NCBI GenBank assembly: GCA_013420905.1
Contig: JAAXNY010000019.1
Span: 62,001-126,000, forward strand
Source of the DNA: Collybia mongolica
Lineage: Eukaryota; Basidiomycota; Agaricomycetes; Agaricales; Clitocybaceae
DNA length: 64,000 bases
Reading direction: 5' to 3'
Part shown: piece after piece, positions 56,423 through 64,000 of the stretch
How positions within the stretch are numbered: position 1 is the first letter of the stretch
Layout: the number at the start of each line of letters is the position of its first letter
The notes under the pieces: model-generated
Told to the model about the DNA's origin: nothing
Database searches by the model: none
What the model saw: the letters and a program-made list of their open reading frames with translations, nothing else
Position numbers and translations under genes: made by a program

Positions 56423-58863
56423 CACTCCCCCACATCTTCCAGCAGATTCCTGTTGGAATTTCGGCTGCAGAGGTTATAGAAAATGGCTGTAAAAATTGAC
56501 AAAAATTCCAAACGGATTCTGCTTGGATTCCGAGCAGAATGAAATTCCACAGGAATTCTGGCTTCAGAACACTGAAATTCTGACAGAGCCCACAGGAATT
56601 CTGGAGCGTTGTAGGGACATAATAGACGCGTTGTGGTCACGTGTTTAGTCACGTGACTTACCGGCCACCTCATTGATCAACAATGGGCACATCATCAACC
56701 TCAACCACACCGAGGCCCAGCAACCCAGCAACCCAGCACCCAGCAAAAACTCTGCCAAATCACAATGTCAACCTGCAAAGCTGCCGCCACTGCTGCTGAA
56801 CGCCTGACGACGAGGAGCAGCCACATCCACGTGATGCCCCCGCCTTCCACCCATGGTTGCAAGCGTGCCACCTAAGCAACCAACAAGGATGATGAAGCCT
56901 GCAAGCGCACGAAAGCCGCCACCACCATCAAGGCAAGCGCTGCCAAGCCAAAGGCAGGGTGCATACCAGTTTGATGTCATTTTTTTTCTGTATCCAGTGT
57001 CACTCTGATCTCAACTAACAAAGCTGTTTCAGTATTAACTTGATGTATGAATTGTCTTCAACATGGCTGATTACCCATTGACATCACTGATATTGTTGGA
57101 AGTCATAAATGTTACCAACCCCATATGCATGCACTAATATACTGTAACCACCCCAGACCTTGTTTGTATCATGCGCTAGTGACTAATCATCGATGCATTA
57201 TGCCAGGACAGGTGTGGAAAAAGATTTGTTTAAAGATCAACCACCTCGCGCACTCATTCGGTGAGTCACACTTCAACTTTGTCCCTTTTTTTACTAAATC
57301 ACACTTTCCACAGCAAGCACAGATCCGTTTACCACAACCAGGCCATTTCCTAAATGCCATTGACGACCTCTACCTGGACATATGTCCTTTTTGTCATATT
57401 GTTCCCTGTGCATCTGCCTAGGTGCGTTCTTGGCCATTATCCCATAACTTGTCATTTTGAGCACCCCATTATTGTTCCTGCACCGTTCAGCAAAGCGCCG
57501 ATGGTTCCTGAACATCCCGCCTAGTGTCTACATGGCCATACCAGCCATTCGAGAAACGATGGCTTGTACCCCATACAATGTATGTACCTCCTCGTCATCT
57601 ACCCCTACCTTCATCTTGTTAACTGATATACCAATGCCATGTTCTTTACAGGTATGACTAACGTTCCTCATCATCCTATGTCTCCCTGAGCCGGACGTTA
57701 AGCGTGTGGGATGTGCGGTGTCCCGGGAGCGGCCCTAGGTGAGTAAGTCCTCACTTCATCTCCTCACCAATCATTTTGCTCATTGTGTGCCGAGTTCTGG
57801 GCCGTTTGGAAAAACGCCTAGGGTTCCTGAGTGCGCTGAACTCTCTATTTCTTGACGTCCCATGCGCACAATGAACGATTGATTTTGTCATATGCCAAGT
57901 TAGTGCCTCCTCATCACCCTGCCCCATAAACTCAAATTTTTTATTGCAAGACAACCGCTGATCTGTATGGCATAACGCTTGGTGTTCCTGGATGCGTTCC
58001 TACTCCTCTATTGAATGACCGCACGCTTGTCACGGTTTGTGCCTTTGTTTCATATGGTGAGTGCCTTCTCTTCATCCTGGCCCTATAAATTTGTTTTTTT
58101 TATTGCATGACAATCGTCGAACCGTATGCGCCAAGGGAGGGTGTTCCTGAGAGCGTTCATGGTTCTCTTTTGATTGACCACACCTTTTTCCCGATGCGAT
58201 TTGCCGTTGCATATGGTGAGTACCTGCTCTTACCTGCCACTAACTGTAACCAACTGATTTAATTAACTGCAAGATGACCGCTCAATGACACATCCCGAGC
58301 CTGGGTGTTTCTGAAAGCATACACTCTGCCCTTTCAACTGACCATTCTCTTTTCAGGGTGTGCATCTTGCTTGCATATGGTCAGTGTAGGTTGAGATGTA
58401 TTTTTAGCAATGTATTTTTTTTTGGGGCACTACTTGATATCATACTCTGTTCTTACTTTTAATTAAGATCACTTTGAGGTTGTGTTTGAGTGTGAGAGTG
58501 ATGGTGGATGTGTGATGTGTCTGATCTGTAAGTGAGGTGCACGACTTTTGGTTGGAGTCCAAAATGTTAGATATACTATTGACTTTATTGACTGTTTTGA
58601 CTTAAAACTTATGAATTCTGATCAGAATCCGAGCAGAATGTTGTGGAATTCCTTTGAGAATTTTCTTCTTCCACACTTTGTAAGAAATTCCTCAAAATTC
58701 TGCAGAATTCTGATGATTCTGATCGGAATTCTGTGTTCCGAGTGGAATCCGAGCGGAATATTGCAGAATTCCTCAAAGGAATTTTCTGTTTTAAAACTTT
58801 CTCAAAATCCTCCTGCATTCCTCTGGATTCCGATCAGAATCCTCTGCAGGATGTGGGGGAGTG
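56423..58863. mobile_element. 2.44-kb non-autonomous element with CACT...AGTG ends inserted in a transposase gene
   Basis: Left end CACTCCCCCACATC, right end GATGTGGGGGAGTG: perfect inverted repeats of 14 bp that then diverge. Flanks are TTA (56420-56422) and TGA (58864-58866), a possible 3-bp target duplication with one mismatch. Both subterminal regions (about 56440-56610 and 58600-58850) are packed with GGAATTC, GATTCTG and CCGAGC(A/G)GAAT motifs. CACT ends, short target duplications and subterminal repeats resemble CACTA-type (CMC) elements; that assignment is inference. No transposase is visible inside. The transposase pseudogene reads up to both edges. Confidence 0.7.
57440..58390 (+). 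repeat. Degenerate tandem repeat of about 155-160 bp, exon-intron-like modules
   Basis: About five units inside the 2.44-kb element. Each has a conserved GTTCCTG(A/G) block (about 57495, 57825, 57985, 58148, 58305) and, about 80-90 bp later, a donor-like start (GTATGT 57590, GTGAGT 57738, GTTAGT 57900, GTGAGT 58058, GTGAGT 58217). That is followed by CTCCTCATCA-type sequence and a T-rich stretch ending TTGCAAG or TTGCATG. The units look like repeated exon plus short intron. Confidence 0.6.
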
Positions 58864-58866
58864 TGA

Positions 58867-60030
58867 AGTACTGGAGGGATGTCTTGTGGCTGGGTGCCAT
58901 CTGCTCCTCCATCAAGATGTTTGGGTTGAATGGGACAACACCAGTCTTTCAAAAGGTGGCACAGATGTTTTCAGGTGTGAGTGTGCATATGTGAGCAGCA
59001 CCATAGATAGCCAAGAAATTTGTCTTTGATACTAAGACACCAGTCTCTCATTCCACCTTGTCTTGTTCTGTGTCCAACACTTTTTGAGGACACTAAAAAT
59101 CACAATGTCAAGACCCTGGTATATGTGAGTGGTATGTGAAGGATAACACAGTACATCAATGCCATGTTTGCATGCATAATCCAGGAAATCAAAAGTGTAG
59201 TGTGAATTGTGGCCATCCACAAGAAGGACATGTCTTCTTCCTCTCACTTTTGCAGAGGTTTTCTTATCAAAGTCTTCAATCCATGCCCAACCAATTTTGC
59301 CATCTGTCCAACCCTTTTTGGAGTATCCCAACCTCAATGTGATTATTTTGTGAGTGATAAAAGATTTGTTTGATCAAGATACTTACAATGCTTCAAGTGG
59401 ATTATCTTGTTTCCACTCTGGTAGATAGCTTTTGCCTTTGAAGATCATGGCTGGTGGAATGCTTGTTCCATCAGCTCTGATGGTCACAATGACAGTGATA
59501 TTTTCACAATTGCCATCTTGTTGCTGATATTGAACAGATTTCCCTGCTTGACCAATGACCCATTCATGAAAAGCACCACTTGTCTGAAATCCACTCTCAT
59601 CTGCAGCCCAAATAAATTCTTCATCAACACCCTTGATAGTGTTGCCAAGAACTTTGAACCATGCACTATCATTTGCAGCATTGATGGCACATCCACACTT
59701 GGAATCCAATTGGTGTGCCCAGCCTGTCCATAATCTATCACTATGTGCTGTGACAAACCAATGTGTCCAGTTGTGTCCAAGACCAGTGGTAGGAAATTTG
59801 TCATTCAGACAACCATGCAGAATGGCCTCAACATGCTCCTTCATGCAGCGGTGACTGAGGGGAAATCCATGAGCTGCCTGCTCCAGAGTGTACTTGATGA
59901 CAACCTCTGCTTCTTCCTTGGTGAGCCATGATTTTTTGGCATTAAACTCACTCAGTGATTTCTTTCCCTTGACACAATTTGCCAGTGTATTGTTGTTTAA
60001 CTTCACTGTCTGCCCAGTCTCCTTTTAATA
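58867..60030 (-). pseudogene. pogo/DDE_1 transposase, N-terminal and catalytic part
   Basis: The minus strand encodes a CENP-B-type helix-turn-helix (SWLTKEEAEVVIKYTLEQAAHGFPLSHRCMKEHVEAIL, GHNWTHWFVTAHSDRL). The DDE_1 catalytic core follows, with all three Asp in place: AADESGFQTSG, LLVDGHNSHY and QGLDIVIFSVLKK. A conserved intron (about 59344-59391, GTAAGT) joins NPLEAL to LGYSKKGW in phase. Lesions: a frameshift at about 59040 and an in-frame TGA at about 58951 (ENICATF*KTGVVPFNP). The gene is then cut by the 2.44-kb insertion. Confidence 0.85.
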
Positions 60031-60600
60031 ATCCTCCTCCACCTTCTCATATACCTTTTGATAGCCCATCTTCCCCCCACTCCCTTGCACCTGCTGTGCA
60101 CTCAAGTACAGCTCAACAGCCCTTGCCATCACAACATCAACCCCCTCACATTCAACTCACCGTTTGTGCTCTTCAGATTTTGCTGTCCCAACCATTCAAA
60201 GAACAGGCAGGATATGAGACACAATGGATTGGATTGGTAATAGGATGTGAGTACATATGTGCATGAGGCCACCCTGCTGCTCATCTCACCACCATTATTT
60301 ACAAGATCTATCCCTTATCAATGAACCTAAGTTCAATGCACTTTGGATGTGTAGTTGTGATGGTCACGTGATGCATTCCAGGTTTGTCACACATGTCACA
60401 CAAATGTGAACCAGGAGCGAAGGCACCCTCTACAAACACAATAAGGCTATGAACTACCTTTGAGACCATGTCCACTAATACTCACCATTAGTACCAACTA
60501 TATACAAGTAAAATCTAGCTCAAATACAGTTGTCAGTTGACAATCTTGACTGAAAGGTTTTTGATGCCTAGCACCAAATAGCATCAAACTGACCCACACC
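60031..60600. other. AT-rich spacer upstream of the DDE_1 transposase
   Basis: Probably includes the 5' end of the pogo-type element. I could not identify its terminal repeats. Confidence 0.3.
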
Positions 60601-60639
60601 ACTAACTATGGCGTGGAACCACAAAAGGCATATCTGTAA

Positions 60640-61260
60640 GGGGCAGTGTTGCCACAAGTGCTACCAGAGGGAGGGCAATGTGCATGGCAAAGTCAACCAT
60701 GTAGGGAAGGGGGCACTAAGGGTGCAGACAGCTTGATTGCACAGGATAGACCCAGACCTAAGTTATTGCAAAGGTGCAGATCCTGAAGGGTGAGCACCAT
60801 CTATATATGGTACATTGGCAGGTAATCTATAGAAGTACTACAGAATCTGATATAGGCCTGCTTGGGTGTGCAATGATGCACTGGTAAGGTGCCTGTAAGG
60901 AGTAATGATACTGTCTATGAAAGGGGTAATGAGTTGTGTAAGGGGTCACATCACACCAAGTGCCCAGAGGGGAGAGTGGTATGAACAGAAAACTCAGCTG
61001 CACAGGGAAGGAGGCACCTAAGGACTAAGCAGGCTTTGTCACAAGAGAGGGATCTGGGCCTAGTGTATTGCAAAGGTACTGTCCACAATTGGACAGCCCC
61101 ATCTATATAGGTACATCAGGAAATACTATGGGAATATATCAGAAACCCATATCAGCCCACTAGGGCTGTGCAAGTGATTGTAAACTACATAATCACTGCA
61201 AAAGGGGGTAAGAGAGGTGTAGATAGGGTTACACCAAAGTATCTTGAGGCATATGGTGGC
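60640..61260 (+). repeat. Two degenerate direct repeats of about 310 bp
   Basis: 60640-60955 and 60956-61260 share, in order, GGGAAGG(G/A)GGCAC, TATTGCAAAGGT, CCATCTATATA, a CAGAA..ATAT block, GGGCTGTGCAA/GGGTGTGCAA, and a GGGGTAA...GTGTA end. They are non-coding. A further pair of ~115-bp repeats follows (about 61225-61450), sharing GTGGCATATG and ACTCCCCTTACA. Confidence 0.55.
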
Positions 61261-61459
61261 ATATGTATATAATAACATAAAGTATAGCTGAGAGACTAGA
61301 TATGGGGTGTATATGCACTCCCCTTACAGGCAGGGTCACAAGGGTGGTAGAGTTACACTGAAGGTCAGGTGTATGGTGGCATATGATAACATACAATAGT
61401 GCAAAGTTGGTCCAAGTAACTAGAAGGGGGTGAACTAGTACTCCCCTTACAATATCTCA

Positions 61460-62350
61460 GTGAATACAAAGCTAATGGACACAATTGAAATTGCTACTAT
61501 TCCTAGACATATGGAGGGGAGCCCACATAAAATGTGAATTTATATTTGTTTGTACCTTTCTAAATTTGATCATAACCTCTTGTCATTGTCAGCAATGCAA
61601 CAATAACAGTCACTGCAGAATGTTAGGAAGTAGAAGGAGAGAGAGAGCACAAGAGATAGAGGGCTGAGAGGACATGTCTGTATTGCAGTGAATAGATGAG
61701 ATCAAGACTACAGAACAAGTAGCTAGAGGTGCAGTATATATACAACTACCTAAGGGAGACCAGAGTAGAATAAATATGGAGAGAGGTAAACCAAACATAA
61801 CCAGGGTAATGCACAGCACCAATCAAATGATGAAATTGAATGATGGGAGTGATGGGAGAATTGTAACTACTGGGGATAGATGAATTAACAGCCAATCCCA
61901 CTAGATAAAAGATAACATAAGATCATAAAGACAGAGATAAGATTGAAATGTAATTTTCATGATAGTCATATCTATTTTTGAAATAGTATCACATTCATAT
62001 ATTACTTGGCCAAAAGCATAGCCAAACAAGTCAATGCAGATGCTCCTGAAATCTATAATGCTCAATGTCTTGACAATGGTTAACTATATGAGTATGATTG
62101 AATATAGTATGTGATAATACAACAAAAAAACACGCAATAGGCATATGTACATTTGTTTAAACTTTGCCTTTGATAATGATATTTCTATTTCTAGCATATC
62201 TTATAAGTTCTTGATTAGCCCAGGATTCAAGGCTAGAAACAACTTGTTAAATGTTAAATTGTTGATATACATTTCAATACTGTGGGAGCATGTTCCTATC
62301 ACAGGAATTTGGACTGATAATACTTCCTTATATGGATGTCTTTATAACCA
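61460..62350. other. AT-rich spacer, dispersed repeat fragment
   Basis: About 61590-61660 resembles 12860-12925. A GA-rich tract occurs at 61625-61660. No gene supported. Confidence 0.4.
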
Positions 62351-62365
62351 GACATGATAGTACTT

Positions 62366-63319
62366 CGACGCTTCTTGATCTTTTACCACCACCATCCGAC
62401 CGTGGGAATTCGTCCCTCCTGCACTAGGTCGTCCCTAAACTACCTAACACCTCATCCCTAATTGACATTGCCTTTCATCAGACCACCCTTTTGGCCTGGG
62501 CCACCATCCTTTTATACCATATCCAAATTTTTAACTTATCAGAGCTGATCCTGACTATCTGCAGGGTCATCTCATCTTGCCTGTACTGGGGGCTTCACTA
62601 ATCCGTTCACATCCACCTCATCAACTACCAGGCCACATGAGGACACCACAACTCTAGTACTCTGCTTCGCGCAGATCCTTAGGGAGTGTCACCACCAACA
62701 TTCTCGACAATTTATTCATACTCGCTTAACCACTACACCCAAAATACAAAAGGAGGAAGGGGTCTGGCCCCCAATCAGCTACTGTCCCTGCACAGAGCAC
62801 ACCTCTTGGGGAGAATGCCAGTTTATCAACCAATGGTGGGATTTGGCGGCCTCATTTTGAGGGGAGTCATCGCTTTGGGAGAGCGGTGTGGAACAGGGGG
62901 GAAAGTAATAGGGGGGATTCAGGAGAGGGGGAGCAGGTTTGAGGTATGGGTCGTTCATTTAGTTTGGACATTTATCTTCAACACTGGGGGGGAGTAATGG
63001 GTTTCCAGGGCACTTTGAAAATACCAGGGGGGGAGTGGAACGGGGTACCAACATGAAGGGAGGGGACCATGCCCCAACAAGCGAAGGCAAACCTTTAAGG
63101 CGTTGGGAGGTTCAGACATGGTACAGTACAATACTGTTGGACTGCAGGTATCCTCAGTCTAGACCAGTAATATGACCTGGAGAGCAACTTAGTGTACAGC
63201 TCCACCCTGATGGCTCATTACAGATTACTTAGTGGTAATAGGTGTCTATGCCCACATGTAGCTGGGCCAAACCCACATGCGCTTAATATTATTTGACCAA
63301 AAAAAAAAAAAAAAAAAAA
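62366..63319 (+). mobile_element. 0.95-kb poly(A) retroposon, copy B (full length)
   Basis: Flanked by the 15-bp duplication GACATGATAG(T/C)ACTT (62351-62365 and 63320-63334, one mismatch). It starts (C)GACGCTTCTTGATC and ends with about 21 A after TTTGACC. It is collinear with copy A over its whole length in inverse orientation, so its ends are well defined. A 103-codon frame at 62686-62997 has no recognisable domain. The same 15-bp duplication length as the two non-LTR elements suggests mobilisation by that machinery. Confidence 0.9.
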
Positions 63320-63334
63320 GACATGATAGCACTT

Positions 63335-63654
63335 GTTTACTTATATTTAAGAGTTAAATAATTATGTAGGTCATGTTATTCAAAAAATATACATTTAGTA
63401 AAATCTTAGAATCTGGTATTTTCTCCTTTCAATAAATAGAGAAGCTACTGAGTTGGCCATGTATTTGGAATGTACAAATATAGATCTACATTTTTCCAAA
63501 TTTGTTGATTTTTTCACATGCTCCATCTTTGAGAATCTAAGTCCCTATCTTACCAGCTGACTTGTTTTTAATAGATATATATTGTTACCCTTTGTTGCCA
63601 GGTATGATCCATAAACACAAACTCTATTGACAATTCATTTATGTATTCCTCTAC
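63335..63654. other. AT-rich spacer between two retroposon copies
   Basis: Contains a diverged match (about 63455-63520) to 16415-16480. No gene. Confidence 0.4.
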
Positions 63655-64000
63655 TTTTTTTTTTTTTTTTGGTTAAATAATATTAAGCGTGTGTGGGTGT
63701 AACCCAGCTACACATGGGCAGAGTCACCTACTACCACCAAGTAATCTATAATGGGCCATCAGAGTGGAGCTGTACACTAAGTTTCTCTCCAGGTCATTTT
63801 ATGGGTCTAGACTGAGGATACCTGCAGTCCAACGGTATTGTACTGTACCATGTCTGAACCTCCCAACACCTTAAAGGTTTGCCTTCACTTGTTGGGGCAT
63901 GGTCCCCTCCCTTCATGTTGGTACCCCGTTCCACTCCCCCCCTGGTATTTTCAGGTTGCCCTGGAAACCCATTACTTCCCCCCTGGTGTTGAAGATGAAT
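63655..64000 (-). mobile_element. 0.95-kb poly(A) retroposon, copy C (3' part, runs off the window)
   Basis: Poly(T) at 63655-63670, then the same sequence as copy A in the same orientation (TAATATTAAGCG, CCAGCTACA, ACCTGCAGTCCAACGG and onward). More diverged from A and B at scattered positions. Its 5' end lies outside the window. Confidence 0.85.

Noticed and set aside
1..64000. CRISPR arrays, bacterial operons, riboswitches, tRNA or rRNA genes
   Set aside because: Intron-rich eukaryotic genes throughout. The tandem arrays lack spacers, and no convincing tRNA B-box or rRNA sequence was noticed by eye. A tRNAscan-SE run would settle tRNAs.

Overview
This is a stretch of filamentous basidiomycete DNA, most likely an agaricomycete. 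Supported genes are split by many short GT-AG introns of about 48-65 bp. They include an APSES regulator with a long Ser/Pro tail, an Ank/MYND protein, a secreted GH20 enzyme, and a dynamin/AIG-like G-domain protein of a type expanded in mushroom-forming fungi. Exon boundaries were set by hand from splice consensus and reading phase. Species cannot be named from the sequence.

Layout. 1-9 kb is gene-dense: an unrecognised three-exon gene, a possible minus-strand gene, an F-box/LRR remnant, a RING E3 gene (4751-5621), and a decayed inverted copy of a metalloprotease gene that lies intact at 52.8-54.0 kb. 8.9-12.7 kb holds a G-domain GTPase gene whose 3' half is interrupted by a 1.8 kb, 67-bp-unit minisatellite. 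Every unit of it looks like a small intron. 12.8-24.7 kb is a repeat island: a full-length Tc1 transposon with 211-bp inverted repeats, two 5'-truncated RNase-H-bearing non-LTR retrotransposons (each with poly(A) and a 15-bp target duplication), and a 0.95-kb poly(A) retroposon.

25-54 kb is ordinary gene space: GH20 hexosaminidase (25150-27907, +), isochorismatase-like hydrolase (-), Ank/MYND protein (-), monothiol glutaredoxin Grx3/4 (-), Ku70 (-), PP2A activator PTPA (+), ornithine decarboxylase (+), APSES/KilA-N regulator (+), SPX-SLC13 phosphate transporter (-), and a GPI-type secreted HEAGH metalloprotease-like protein (+). 54.6-64 kb is a second AT-rich repeat island: a pogo/DDE_1 transposase pseudogene split by a 2.44-kb CACT...AGTG element, degenerate tandem repeats, and two more copies of the 0.95-kb retroposon.

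The housekeeping genes do not form a pathway cluster. They serve DNA repair (Ku70), phosphate supply (SPX transporter), polyamines (ODC), redox and iron (Grx), phosphatase control (PTPA) and chitin/GlcNAc turnover (GH20). The most unusual features are an inverted segmental duplication whose two copies each kept a different gene, the intron-like minisatellite, and a chain of retroposons that share 15-bp target duplications.
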